DNA of 19,223 nucleotides from CAYJAD01 sp964370675 (GCA_964370675.1 CAYJKC010000037.1:1-19223); one strand, 5' to 3'; positions 7,613 to 15,976 are shown, numbered from the stretch's first letter. Notes: generated from the sequence alone by a model not told the origin. Numbers and translations are program-made.

Positions 7613-9766
7613 TTATTTTTTCATATTTTCTGCCAAAAGTTCAGAAATATGAGTTACTTTTAGCCCTTTACCGCGTTTTTCTGCACCACCACGTAATTGC
7701 ATTACACAACCTGGGCAGTCTACAACTAGGCGAGAGGCTTTGGTTTCTTCTACATTATTAAGCTTATTATCAAGTAATGTAGCAGAAATTTCTGGGAACT
7801 TCATGGAATATGACCCACCAAATCCGCAGCAAACGTCTTCTTCTGCACAAGCAACGTAATTAGCAGCAGAATTGATAAGATTACGAGGTGCTTCGTGTAC
7901 TTCAAGACCACGACAAAGATGGCAAGATGCATGATAAGTAACTTGCTCATCAGTTTTATTAAAGTTTTCGTCCTTTAGACCCAAGATGTCGTGAACAAAT
8001 GAGCTAAAGTCCATAACTTTATTTACAAATGCAGCGCAGCGCTGAGCACTTCCTGTTTCATCACCTACAATATTGGGGTAGGTATGCTTTAAGTGCGAAG
8101 CACAAGATGCACAAAGTGTTACAATAGCATCATATTGACCTGCATCAAAGGCTAACAAGTTTTGCTTAGCAACACTTTTTGATGTTTCACGCTGACCCAT
8201 CATTTCAAGCGGCAAGCCGCAGCAGCTTTGATCATATGGAAATTCAACAGCTACATCATTAGCAGCAAGAATTTTCACACAAGCTTCTAATTGCTCGGGA
8301 TATACAAAGTCTTGAGCACAACCGGCAAATAAAGCCACTTTATAGCGTGGTTTATCAATCTTTGGTTTAATGCTTTCAAAGCGATCACGGAAAGACTTAG
8401 AAGCAATGGCCGGTAAGGCTTTGAAATCTTGCTTACCAAAGAATATGGCTGGTAAATGACGCTGATACGCAGTGCCACGGGTGACAGGATATTGTGCAAA
8501 TTTAGCAAACTTTACAAGGCTATGGAACATCTTACGATTTTTCATAACTGCGCTAAGCAAGGTTGCTTCTACAGGAGTGCCCTCTTCTTCGTTAAGGCGC
8601 ACACGAATTTCACGAATAAGACGTGGTAAATCAATGCCACCTGCACAAATATTCTTACATGCTTCACAGTTAACGCAGTTTTGAGCCAGAACTTTGGCTT
8701 TGTCACGTCCATGGAAGAAGTAGGTTAAAATAAGACCAATGGCACCAATATAGATGTAGCCCATCTTATGCCCACCTACAAGGCGGTAAACTGGACATAC
8801 GTTAGCACAAGCCCCACAACGCACGCAGCGGAAAACTTGTGAAAATAATTCATCCTTCGCAAGGGCGCTACGTCCATTATCAACCACAACAAAGTGCATA
8901 ATTTTTTTGCCATCATCATTAATGGAACATTCACCAGCACCGCCCATCCAGCTTACATATGTGGTTAGCATTTGAGCAGTAGCGTTACGAGGTAGCACAA
9001 GTAGCGCGTTTAATGCATCATCAAGGGTTGGTACAAGTTTATCAAGACCCATTATAGCAACGTGCACACGAGGCAGAGTTGTTACAAGACGACCATTGCC
9101 TTCATTGGTAACTATGGCTATGGTTCCAGTTTCGGCAACAGCAAAGTTTGCGCCAGAAATACCCATATCAGCAGCAATAAATTTGGGGCGTAGTTGCACT
9201 CTTGCAACTTTTACTAAGTGCTGCACGTCTGAGTCTTGTTTAACACCGGTAGCTTTGCTAAAGTCTTCTGCCACTTCATAGCGAGAAAGGTGAATAGCTG
9301 GCATAACCATGTGTGATGGACCTTCATGGCGTAGCTGAATAATCCATTCGCCAAGGTCAGTTTCATCCACAATTAAATTATCAGCCTCAAGGCGTGTATT
9401 TAGCTGAGTTTCTTCAGCGGTCATGGATTTTGACTTGGTTACATGTTTAACATTATTTTCTTTAGCTATCTTTGCAATAATTTCATTTGCTTGAGCTGCA
9501 GTTTCAGCACGGTGTACTACAACACCTCTGGCTTCTGCATTAGTTTTAAATTGCTCATATAGCTCTTCAAAGTTTTGGCTTACATAATCCTTAACGTCCG
9601 CAATTTTGCGTATAATAGATGGTCCGTCTACTTGTTGGAAAACAGTTTCACGGTTGGTCTTATAAGCAACAGCAAATGTATCAAGGGTTTTACGTAAAAA
9701 AGAATTTTCAAGGGTTTTTTCTAACTCTACATGATAGTCTTTCATGTCTTTTGGTGCATCATGCAT
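7613..9766 (-). CDS. Fused LutB-LutA lactate utilization iron-sulfur protein
   Basis: 717-residue cytoplasmic protein, part of the LutABC/LldEFG-type L-lactate dehydrogenase that makes pyruvate. The first half is LutB-like: a LUD domain (about 60-300) with VAETGTIAI at 210-218, then two 4Fe-4S sites, CVRCGACANVCP (Cys314, 317, 320, 324) and CVNCEACKNIC (Cys364, 367, 370, 374). The second half is LutA-like with two cysteine-rich CCG domains: Cys483, Cys515-516, Cys552/555, and Cys615, Cys646-647, Cys684/687. In Bacillus LutA and LutB are separate proteins; the fused form is known in Desulfovibrio. All cluster cysteines are present. The start is only 3 bases after lutC, with GGAGG 8 bases before the ATG. 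Fourth gene of the lactate operon. Confidence 0.94.
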   Translation of the reverse strand: MHDAPKDMKDYHVELEKTLENSFLRKTLDTFAVAYKTNRETVFQQVDGPSIIRKIADVKDYVSQNFEELYEQFKTNAEARGVVVHRAETAAQANEIIAKIAKENNVKHVTKSKSMTAEETQLNTRLEADNLIVDETDLGEWIIQLRHEGPSHMVMPAIHLSRYEVAEDFSKATGVKQDSDVQHLVKVARVQLRPKFIAADMGISGANFAVAETGTIAIVTNEGNGRLVTTLPRVHVAIMGLDKLVPTLDDALNALLVLPRNATAQMLTTYVSWMGGAGECSINDDGKKIMHFVVVDNGRSALAKDELFSQVFRCVRCGACANVCPVYRLVGGHKMGYIYIGAIGLILTYFFHGRDKAKVLAQNCVNCEACKNICAGGIDLPRLIREIRVRLNEEEGTPVEATLLSAVMKNRKMFHSLVKFAKFAQYPVTRGTAYQRHLPAIFFGKQDFKALPAIASKSFRDRFESIKPKIDKPRYKVALFAGCAQDFVYPEQLEACVKILAANDVAVEFPYDQSCCGLPLEMMGQRETSKSVAKQNLLAFDAGQYDAIVTLCASCASHLKHTYPNIVGDETGSAQRCAAFVNKVMDFSSFVHDILGLKDENFNKTDEQVTYHASCHLCRGLEVHEAPRNLINSAANYVACAEEDVCCGFGGSYSMKFPEISATLLDNKLNNVEETKASRLVVDCPGCVMQLRGGAEKRGKGLKVTHISELLAENMKK

Positions 9767-9769
9767 TAC

Positions 9770-10402
9770 CTAGTCCTCCAGAAGTATAATATGCTGTTCA
9801 AGGGGACCGTGTACACCAACTGCTGGCACACGCTCGATATCTGCAGTGCGGCTTGGTCCAGAAATAAACGCCGTATAAGCTGCTGTGGGCTTGCTTTGAG
9901 CTTCGCGCAGAGCAGGTGCTATGGATGGCAAATCAGGGTGTATAGTAGATTTTTTCAAAATCAAAATACAAACTTCACACATCATGGTAGCAAGGCGGGT
10001 TTCTTCACTATCAGAGTTCACCATACAAGTTCCACTGGCAGCAACAGCAAGCTCAGCTTCGGCAATGCCAATATCTATACCAGCTAAATACTTGCGCATA
10101 CCTTCGGTAACACACACATAATCCTTGTCCTTACAGGCTTTGGTTAGCGGTGTAAGAAATTTTTTATTAAGCCCTGGTGCTGCAACAATGCGGTTTAAGC
10201 GAGTGGGCACGCTATTGGGGCTTAGTGGACCTTTTTCTGTGTTTGGTTCATCTGCCAATATTTCACATGGAGCTTTGGCTTCGCAGACATCAACGATATA
10301 TTGAATAGCATCTGCAGGGCTTGCAGCTTCAAATATCTTGGTTCCTACTACACCAGCCTTGGTACTAAAAAGTTCCACCAATGCTGTATCTATTTTTCCC
10401 AT
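9770..10402 (-). CDS. lutC: LutC/LldG-like lactate utilization protein
   Basis: 210-residue LUD-domain protein, the small subunit partner of LutA/LutB in L-lactate oxidation. The LUD core is visible as GIDIGIAEAELAVAASGT at about 108-125, and the typical C-terminus FISGPSRTADIE followed by GVHGPLEQHIILLED is present. No cysteine cluster is expected or seen. The ribosome site AAAGGAGG lies 5 bases before the ATG and is the strongest in the operon. It lies 24 bases after the glcF-like gene and 3 bases before lutBA, so the three are certainly co-transcribed. Confidence 0.92.
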   Translation of the reverse strand: MGKIDTALVELFSTKAGVVGTKIFEAASPADAIQYIVDVCEAKAPCEILADEPNTEKGPLSPNSVPTRLNRIVAAPGLNKKFLTPLTKACKDKDYVCVTEGMRKYLAGIDIGIAEAELAVAASGTCMVNSDSEETRLATMMCEVCILILKKSTIHPDLPSIAPALREAQSKPTAAYTAFISGPSRTADIERVPAVGVHGPLEQHIILLED

Positions 10403-10426
10403 TGTAACCTCCTTTGGGAATAACTT

Positions 10427-11731
10427 TTATGGTAAGGACTCAGCATAGAGTTCAATACTGTGTTTAACTGCAACTTTGTCATTTTGTTGAGAAAGCATGT
10501 CCTCAAGTTGCATCATGCATGCAGGGCAACCTGTGGCTACAATGCTTGCTTCACTTGCCATAATATTATCACGCTTACGCTGACCTATCACACAAGAATA
10601 ATCATAATGGAATAAGTTAAATGAACCACCACAACCGCAACATCGATCAGCTTCTGGCATCTCTGTAAGGATATAATCCTTATTAAGACCAATAACCGCT
10701 CGGGGTTGATTTGTAATACCTAGAGATTTTTTTAAGTGACAAGGGTCATGGTAGGTAACTTTTTGTGCTTTTTCATTAGCTTTTGGGTCTTTAGCTTTTG
10801 CTTCAACTTTTAATACATCAACTAAAAAAGCATTAATATCTATAGCTTTTGGAGCTATTTCTTGAATTAGATGGCGATATGCTGCCCCAAAACGCTCAGC
10901 ATAGCGTGGCCAAAATTCTTTAATGGTGGCAGTACAAGATCCACAAGGAGTAATAATATAATCAAACTGTTCACGAGAAAGTATATCTAAATTAGCTTTA
11001 GTTTGTGCAATCATGCCGTCAATATCACCAGAGGCAATGGCTGGCATACCACAACAAGCTAAGCGTTTAGGATAATAAACGCCAATGCCGTGATGATCAA
11101 AAACCTTAAGACAAGCTTCTGCCATTGCGGTGTACATTTTGTCACCAAGACAACCGGGGAAGAAGGCAACCTTTACATTGCTGCCTCTAGCTCTGGTATT
11201 TGTACCACCATGGCTTGCATGTAGCGGCTTTTGGGCTAAACGACGCACATAACGCTTACCAATAACTTTATCTAAAAGTGGAGCACGATGTGTGTCCTGC
11301 ATGTTTTCGGTTTTCTTAAACAGCAAACCTTGGCAAGGAGCACCAATGCGCATGGTTAAGTCAAAAAGCATTGGTCTTGATAAAAGAGTTTGAAAGACCA
11401 TCTTCTTTAATGGATGTAGTCCAAGGTATGCTGTAACAATTTCTCTGGCTTCTAGGAAAATATCCATAATTTTAACACCAGAAGGACAATTGGCTTCACA
11501 AGAACCACAAAGTAGACAACGCCCAAGCTTGTCATATACTGCTTCCGGATCTTCAATAAGTCTATGGGCCAAATTATCTACTAATGCCAATTTACCGCGT
11601 GCAACATCGGCTTCCATCATGCTTGCTCCAAACATGGGGCATACAGCCTGACACAAGCCACACTTCATGCAAGAAATAATACGATCGTCAAGCTCCATAA
11701 GTTGGGCTGCAAGACGTGTTAAATTACTCAT
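10427..11731 (-). CDS. GlcF-like (Fe-S)-binding subunit of lactate/glycolate dehydrogenase
   Basis: 434-residue electron-transfer subunit for the FAD protein encoded just upstream. It has two 4Fe-4S sites, CMKCGLCQAVCP (Cys21, 24, 27, 31) and CLLCGSCEANCP (Cys72, 75, 78, 82), followed by two CCG cysteine-rich domains: Cys194, Cys226-227, Cys263/266, and Cys331, Cys364-365, Cys402/405. Domain order and length match GlcF and the Desulfovibrio D-lactate dehydrogenase Fe-S subunit. It probably passes electrons from the flavin to the quinone pool or a membrane partner. GGAG lies about 6 bases before the ATG, 24 bases after the FAD gene. Specificity (lactate or glycolate) cannot be read directly; context favours lactate. 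Confidence 0.93.
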   Translation of the reverse strand: MSNLTRLAAQLMELDDRIISCMKCGLCQAVCPMFGASMMEADVARGKLALVDNLAHRLIEDPEAVYDKLGRCLLCGSCEANCPSGVKIMDIFLEAREIVTAYLGLHPLKKMVFQTLLSRPMLFDLTMRIGAPCQGLLFKKTENMQDTHRAPLLDKVIGKRYVRRLAQKPLHASHGGTNTRARGSNVKVAFFPGCLGDKMYTAMAEACLKVFDHHGIGVYYPKRLACCGMPAIASGDIDGMIAQTKANLDILSREQFDYIITPCGSCTATIKEFWPRYAERFGAAYRHLIQEIAPKAIDINAFLVDVLKVEAKAKDPKANEKAQKVTYHDPCHLKKSLGITNQPRAVIGLNKDYILTEMPEADRCCGCGGSFNLFHYDYSCVIGQRKRDNIMASEASIVATGCPACMMQLEDMLSQQNDKVAVKHSIELYAESLP

Positions 11732-11755
11732 AATAACTCCGTAACTCCAAAATAT

Positions 11756-13141
11756 TTATATGCTTACAAGCTTGGTTGGGTTCAATAACCCCTTGGGGTC
11801 AAGAGCTTTACGCAACCTTTTGGAGAATAAAATCGTGCCACGAGAGGTTTCTTTTTCTAACCACTTAGCCTTTGCTGTGCCTATGCCATGTTCTCCGGAT
11901 AATGTGCCACCAAGGCTAAGAGCTACGTCAAAAATTTCGTCAACAGCTTCTTCAACTCTGTGGAATTCTTCTACATTGCGTTTATCACATAGAATGGTTG
12001 GGTGTAAGTTGCCATCACCTGCATGACCAAATGTACCCATTTCTAATTGATATTTTGCTGCAATATCATCAAGGGCTTGCATCATGGCAGGAATTTTAGA
12101 GCGTGGCACTGTGGCATCTTCTAGTACGCAAGTGGGTTTACTGCGTGCAAGCACTGGTAAGGCAAGGCGTCTTGCTTCCCATAGTTTGAATTTTTCTTCG
12201 GCATCCTTGGCCACATGAATTTGACTTGCTCTACATTTATGTAGAACTTTTTCTACAGCTTCTGCTTCATCTGCCACTTGGGCTGGATGACCGTCTACTT
12301 CAATAAGCAAGATGGCTGCAGCTTCGCGAGGCAGCCCTGCTTTAGTAAAATCATCTACGCGTACAATGGTGTTATTATCTAATAATTCCATGGTACATGG
12401 CACAACGTGGGCTGCAATAATACCAGCAACTGCTTCTGCAGCGTCTTGCATTTTATCAAATACAGCCATAAGAGCTTTACTGGCTTTTGGCGGAGGAACA
12501 AGCTTAAAAATAGCTTGGCTTACAACACCAAGAGTGCCTTCTGATTGTATCATCATGCCAGCTAGATTATAACCGGTAACGCATTTTACAGTGCGTGAAC
12601 CTGTTTTTACTATTTCGCCAGTCGCGTCGAAAAATTCAACGCCCATGAGATAATCCTTGGTTACGCCGTATTTAAGACCGCGCAAACCACCTGCATTTTC
12701 AGCAATATTGCCACCAAGGGTAGAAACAGCTTGAGAACCAGGATCAGGAGGATAAAACAAACCAGCTTTAGCAACCTCTGCCGCAAATTGTGCAGTAACA
12801 ACCCCTGGTTCAACAACGGCATAAAGATCTTCGCAATTGATTTCAAGAATTTTTGTAAGAGCATTAGTTAAAATAACAACACTTTCAGAACTGTCAGGAA
12901 TAGTGCCACCTGAAAGATTAGTACCAGCGCCACGAACTGTCATAGGAATGCCGTTATCATATAATTTCTTAACACAAGCTCCCAGTTGCTCTGTGCTGGT
13001 TGGGCGTACAACCAATGATGGGATAATTTGCTGCAATACTGCAGAGTCGTATGCGTAACTTTGGCGATCAGCCTCAGAACTAAATACATTTTCCTTGCCA
13101 AGTAGATTTTCAAAGTCTTTACAAAGGTTTTTGTTTGACAT
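11756..13141 (-). CDS. FAD-linked lactate/glycolate dehydrogenase (GlcD-like)
   Basis: 461-residue flavoprotein oxidising a 2-hydroxy acid, most likely lactate, to the keto acid. The N-terminal PCMH-type FAD domain shows PSLVVRPTSTEQ (41-52) and the pyrophosphate-binding loop VRGAGTNLSGGTIP (69-82), then PPDPGSQAVSTLGGNIAENAGG (131-152 region). The C-terminal FAD-oxidase domain shows GHAGDGNLHP and SGEHGIG, the conserved His-containing motifs near the flavin and substrate. It is first in the lactate operon. A 17-base-spaced promoter lies about 75 bases upstream and GGGGGT serves as ribosome site. With the GlcF-like partner it matches the Desulfovibrio D-lactate dehydrogenase pair; its stereospecificity is inferred from that, not seen. 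Confidence 0.94.
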   Translation of the reverse strand: MSNKNLCKDFENLLGKENVFSSEADRQSYAYDSAVLQQIIPSLVVRPTSTEQLGACVKKLYDNGIPMTVRGAGTNLSGGTIPDSSESVVILTNALTKILEINCEDLYAVVEPGVVTAQFAAEVAKAGLFYPPDPGSQAVSTLGGNIAENAGGLRGLKYGVTKDYLMGVEFFDATGEIVKTGSRTVKCVTGYNLAGMMIQSEGTLGVVSQAIFKLVPPPKASKALMAVFDKMQDAAEAVAGIIAAHVVPCTMELLDNNTIVRVDDFTKAGLPREAAAILLIEVDGHPAQVADEAEAVEKVLHKCRASQIHVAKDAEEKFKLWEARRLALPVLARSKPTCVLEDATVPRSKIPAMMQALDDIAAKYQLEMGTFGHAGDGNLHPTILCDKRNVEEFHRVEEAVDEIFDVALSLGGTLSGEHGIGTAKAKWLEKETSRGTILFSKRLRKALDPKGLLNPTKLVSI

Positions 13142-13428
13142 TTTGACCCCCGTTCGTTCAATTAAAAATTATCATATATAATCATATGTTATAAATGTAT
13201 CAAATATCTGACTGATGATACTATACAATATACTAATGGTCAATTAGATTGTTGTTTAATGGGCATTTCTATCATGTTGCGATAATTTATGTATTTTTAA
13301 ATTATGATGAACCTAGTATGCTAAAGTGTTTTGACTCGTATCGTTATAGCATTTTATTTTAAATTATTGCTTAAAAAATCTTGTTTCATGCTACATTGCA
13401 TAAATGAATTCATTAAAAAACTATAATC
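13142..13428. other. Intergenic region upstream of the lactate operon
   Basis: 287 bases, strongly AT-rich, with no credible gene. It contains the predicted operon promoter (13215-13243) and a symmetric AT-rich patch near 13174-13189 (CATAT/ATATG) downstream of it, a possible operator position. No clear Rex-consensus site was found. Confidence 0.7.
13215..13243 (-). promoter_or_regulatory. Predicted promoter of the lactate operon
   Basis: On the minus strand TTGACC (13238-13243, 5 of 6 matches) and TATCAT (13215-13220, 5 of 6) are separated by exactly 17 bases. Transcription would start near 13208, giving a leader of about 67 bases before glcD. The spacer holds TATACAATATA (13222-13232, + strand), which recurs at 13956-13966 upstream of the EVE gene. 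Confidence 0.65.
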
Positions 13429-13902
13429 TTAACTTTTGTGGTTTGAAATATTACTTATTTCCACTATATAATTAAATGCTTCCATGGTTACAGGTTGTAC
13501 TGAAAGGCGACTACCTTTTTTCATAAGCTCCATATGTGCAAGTTCTGGCTCAAGGCGTAAATCTGTGCGCAATAAAGGTGGATTAAAGCTTTGTACAAAA
13601 CGTACATCAACCATAAACCAGAGTGGTTTTTCAACTGTAGAACGGGCATCAAAATGATTGCTTTGCTCATCAAAGGCTGTGAAATCAGGGTATGCTTCGC
13701 GTGTAATTTCAACAATCCCCGTGATTTCTGGGTTTTTTCCACTATGATAAAAAAAACCCTTGTCGCCAACTTTCATGGAGCGCATGAAATTTCTTGCTTG
13801 ATAATTACGAACTCCATCCCAAGAAGTAGTTTGCTCAGGTGCATTTTGTAAATCTTGCCAAGAAAAACAGTCTGGCTCACTTTTAAATAGCCAATATTGC
13901 AT
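13429..13902 (-). CDS. EVE-domain protein (THYN1-like)
   Basis: 157-residue single-domain protein of the EVE/PUA-like superfamily, which binds modified bases in DNA or RNA. The family signature is clear: YWLFKSEPDCFSW (3-15), WDGVRNYQARNFMRSMKVGD (28-47), FFYHSG (50-55), and GIVEITREAYPD (62-73). Length is typical of the stand-alone bacterial form. It is monocistronic, between the lactate operon and a divergent glycosyltransferase, with no restriction or methylase gene next to it, so its modified-base target cannot be deduced. AAGG lies about 6 bases before the ATG. The promoter region is covered by a long inverted repeat. Confidence 0.95.
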   Translation of the reverse strand: MQYWLFKSEPDCFSWQDLQNAPEQTTSWDGVRNYQARNFMRSMKVGDKGFFYHSGKNPEITGIVEITREAYPDFTAFDEQSNHFDARSTVEKPLWFMVDVRFVQSFNPPLLRTDLRLEPELAHMELMKKGSRLSVQPVTMEAFNYIVEISNISNHKS

Positions 13903-13924
13903 ACGTAACCTTGTATTATATGAA

Positions 13925-13930
13925 ATTATA
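13925..13930 (-). promoter_or_regulatory. Candidate -10 box of the EVE gene
   Basis: A perfect TATAAT on the minus strand, 22 bases before the start codon. The -35 region at the right distance (AAAATA) is poor, suggesting a weak or activated promoter. A second perfect TATAAT at 13915-13920 is an alternative. Confidence 0.4.
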
Positions 13931-13959
13931 CAAAAATACTTTCACTATATTTTTGTATA
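13927..13959. repeat. 12-bp perfect inverted repeat over the EVE promoter
   Basis: Arms TATACAAAAATA (13927-13938) and TATTTTTGTATA (13948-13959) are perfect reverse complements with a 9-base spacer. The repeat spans the -35 to -10 interval of the predicted EVE promoter. A second palindrome, TTGTATACAA (13953-13962), overlaps the right arm. It is a likely operator for a dimeric regulator, or a hairpin in a transcript from the + strand gene's side. Confidence 0.6.
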
Positions 13960-14116
13960 CAATATATTATTCTAAGCTGCCTTACTTGTCAAGATGCAGT
14001 GCATGGTGTAATGCTTAATAAGTCTGCAAAATTTATTTAATTTAATGCTGTAAAATATGATAACTGTATATACTATTAATTTATTAAAATTTTAATGATT
14101 TACATAAAGCAATTTT

Positions 14117-14122
14117 GAGGAG
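14117..14122 (+). promoter_or_regulatory. Ribosome binding site of the glycosyltransferase gene
   Basis: GAGGAG five bases before the ATG at 14128. The alternative GTG at 14122 overlaps it, so the ATG is taken as the start. Confidence 0.75.
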
Positions 14123-14127
14123 TGAAG

Positions 14128-15306
14128 ATGACTACGAAACAGTTGAAAATAATGTTTATAAACTATGGACCATATTATGGTTGTAGTGGTGTACATATTC
14201 ACTTTTTGGCAAATGTCTTGGTGGCATTAGGTCATCAATGTACTGTATTTTTACCAAATACTAAAGGGGCGCAAGATTATTTTGGTAAAGCTAATTATGA
14301 AATTTATAATTTTTCTCAAATGTGTGAATTGCCAACCGAATACTTTAAAGATGCTGTTTTGCACGTTTGGACCACACGTGAAACTGCACGTGTGCCAGCA
14401 GAAGTTTTAAGAAGGCGTGTTAAACTGCCATACTTAGTGCATTTAGAAGATAATGAGGTGTTAATTACCGGTCAAACCATAAACATTTTTAATTTGGCAG
14501 AGCAAAAAATTTATGCGGAGCAAAACCCGCAAAAATTTGAAAAGTGTATTAATACACATCCATTGCAATTTGAAAGGTTTATGATTGGATCTTGTGGTGT
14601 GACATGCATAATGCAAGCATTAGAAGAATTTGTTCCAGACAGTGTACCAAGAGTAACTTTTTGGCCAGCATGTGAGGATGAGTTTTTTAGCATTCCCATG
14701 GAGCGCAAAATGCCCTTGCGTAAGGCTTTTGAGATTGAAGATGATACTTTTATGCTACTTTATCCAGGAGCTATACATGCATTTAATGTTGAGTATTTTG
14801 TAGAACTACTTTTAGCAATTGAGCAACTTAACTCTCAAGGATTTTCAGTAAAACTAGTGCGCACTGGTATAGAATATGACGCTTATGACGAGGTAGCACT
14901 GGAGATTTATAAAAAACATGTGCTCTATGTAGAAGATTTAAGCTCTGCTGAGTTATGGCGTCTCATGCCTATAGCTGATTTATTGGTTCAACCTGGCAGC
15001 CCCGGTGATTTTGATAATTATCGTTTTCCTTCAAAAATCCCTTTCTTTTTAGCCAGTGGTCGTCCGGTAATATTGCCCGACACTAATGTTGCAGCAAGCC
15101 TAAAACATGGGCAGGATTGCTTTTTAACTAAAACAGGAAAGGCAGAGGAAATAGTAAAATATTTAACAATACTCATGACTAATCCTGATCTTGCAAAAAA
15201 TATGGGAGCGCAGGGTAGGGCTACAGCACGTCGATTATTTAGTTGGAAAAAAGCCGCTGAAACATTGATTCCGCATTATAAACGAGCCTTGCTAACCAAT
15301 AGTTAA
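14128..15306 (+). CDS. Glycosyltransferase, GT-B fold (family 4-like)
   Basis: 392-residue cytoplasmic or membrane-peripheral glycosyltransferase. The N-terminal domain opens with IMFINYGPYYGCSGVHIHFLA, a GT-B acceptor domain with a glycine-containing first loop. The C-terminal domain has LLYPGAIHAFN, the mid-domain VRTGIEYDAYDEV, and the donor-site region NYRFPSKIPFFLASGRPVILP, ending in a GT4-style GRATARRLFSWKKAAETLIPHY. The donor-site Glu usual in this position (PSKLPEFLASGRP-type) is Phe306 here. It is the only + strand gene, alone, between the EVE gene and mobA, with no polysaccharide or lipopolysaccharide genes alongside, so acceptor and donor are unknown. GAGGAG decides the ATG over the GTG at 14122. 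Its TAA overlaps the mobA stop. Confidence 0.88.
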   Translation: MTTKQLKIMFINYGPYYGCSGVHIHFLANVLVALGHQCTVFLPNTKGAQDYFGKANYEIYNFSQMCELPTEYFKDAVLHVWTTRETARVPAEVLRRRVKLPYLVHLEDNEVLITGQTINIFNLAEQKIYAEQNPQKFEKCINTHPLQFERFMIGSCGVTCIMQALEEFVPDSVPRVTFWPACEDEFFSIPMERKMPLRKAFEIEDDTFMLLYPGAIHAFNVEYFVELLLAIEQLNSQGFSVKLVRTGIEYDAYDEVALEIYKKHVLYVEDLSSAELWRLMPIADLLVQPGSPGDFDNYRFPSKIPFFLASGRPVILPDTNVAASLKHGQDCFLTKTGKAEEIVKYLTILMTNPDLAKNMGAQGRATARRLFSWKKAAETLIPHYKRALLTNS

Positions 15307-15947
15307 CTATGCTGTTTTTTAAAAAGCGCAAATTGTTCTGCAGTGTTCAAATTGTAGAAAGCATTTGAAATATTATCAGTATATGGAATATAGGTGCGTT
15401 TATCCTCTAAAATTACTAATCGCGGTGCACGAATACCTTCGTTAATAGCCCTTTGAAAAAGTTCTAAGGCCTCTATTTCATATATAGAGATTAATGCTTC
15501 AATATTACCACTTGCTTCATGTAAAAAAGTAGTCATTAAATTATATGGTTTTTGTGATGTTGCCCTATGTGCGGTGCGAGCTTGTAAAAGCATTTGTATA
15601 ATATGGTCATCTATTAAGGGTAAATCACAAGGTAGAACCATTATGGCTTTAAGCCCTATGCTGCTTGCAGCATTTAATCCTGCATAAATACCGGATATTG
15701 GACCGATTTCTGCGCGTTCATCAAAGAGGCAACTATAGCCCATACGCGGTTTATCCTGTGCGCATGATACCCATATTTGCTCAAAATGATTAGCAAGAAT
15801 AGTGTGTGTGCGGTCTAATAAATTGGGCTTGCATTCACCATAGGGGTGCAATTTTGCCTTATCTTGACCCATGCGTGTGGAAAGTCCACCACTTAGTAAA
15901 ACGGCACCGATATCTTTTTGCATGATTTTTTGGGGCATATTAGGCAT
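15303..15947 (-). CDS. mobA: Molybdenum cofactor guanylyltransferase
   Basis: 214-residue cytoplasmic nucleotidyltransferase that attaches GMP to molybdopterin, giving the MGD cofactor needed by formate dehydrogenases and related Mo/W enzymes. Signature motifs: LSGGLSTRMGQDK (18-30, GTP-binding loop), GPISGIYAGL (82-91) and LPCDLP (105-110, metal-binding Asp108). The start is uncertain: Met1, Met4 and Met9 are all possible, none has a clear ribosome site, and family members usually carry few residues before the loop, so Met9 (15921-15923) is credible. The stop codon overlaps that of the + strand glycosyltransferase (shared TTAA, 15303-15306). No mobB or other molybdopterin gene is adjacent. 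Confidence 0.92.
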   Translation of the reverse strand: MPNMPQKIMQKDIGAVLLSGGLSTRMGQDKAKLHPYGECKPNLLDRTHTILANHFEQIWVSCAQDKPRMGYSCLFDERAEIGPISGIYAGLNAASSIGLKAIMVLPCDLPLIDDHIIQMLLQARTAHRATSQKPYNLMTTFLHEASGNIEALISIYEIEALELFQRAINEGIRAPRLVILEDKRTYIPYTDNISNAFYNLNTAEQFALFKKQHS

Positions 15948-15970
15948 AGCTTAGTATGTGTAGGGTGTAA

Positions 15971-15976
15971 ATTATA
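15971..15976 (-). promoter_or_regulatory. Candidate -10 box of mobA
   Basis: A perfect TATAAT on the minus strand 23 bases before the annotated ATG; no good -35 at 16-18 bases. If used, the transcript leader is about 17 bases with the first ATG. Confidence 0.35.
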
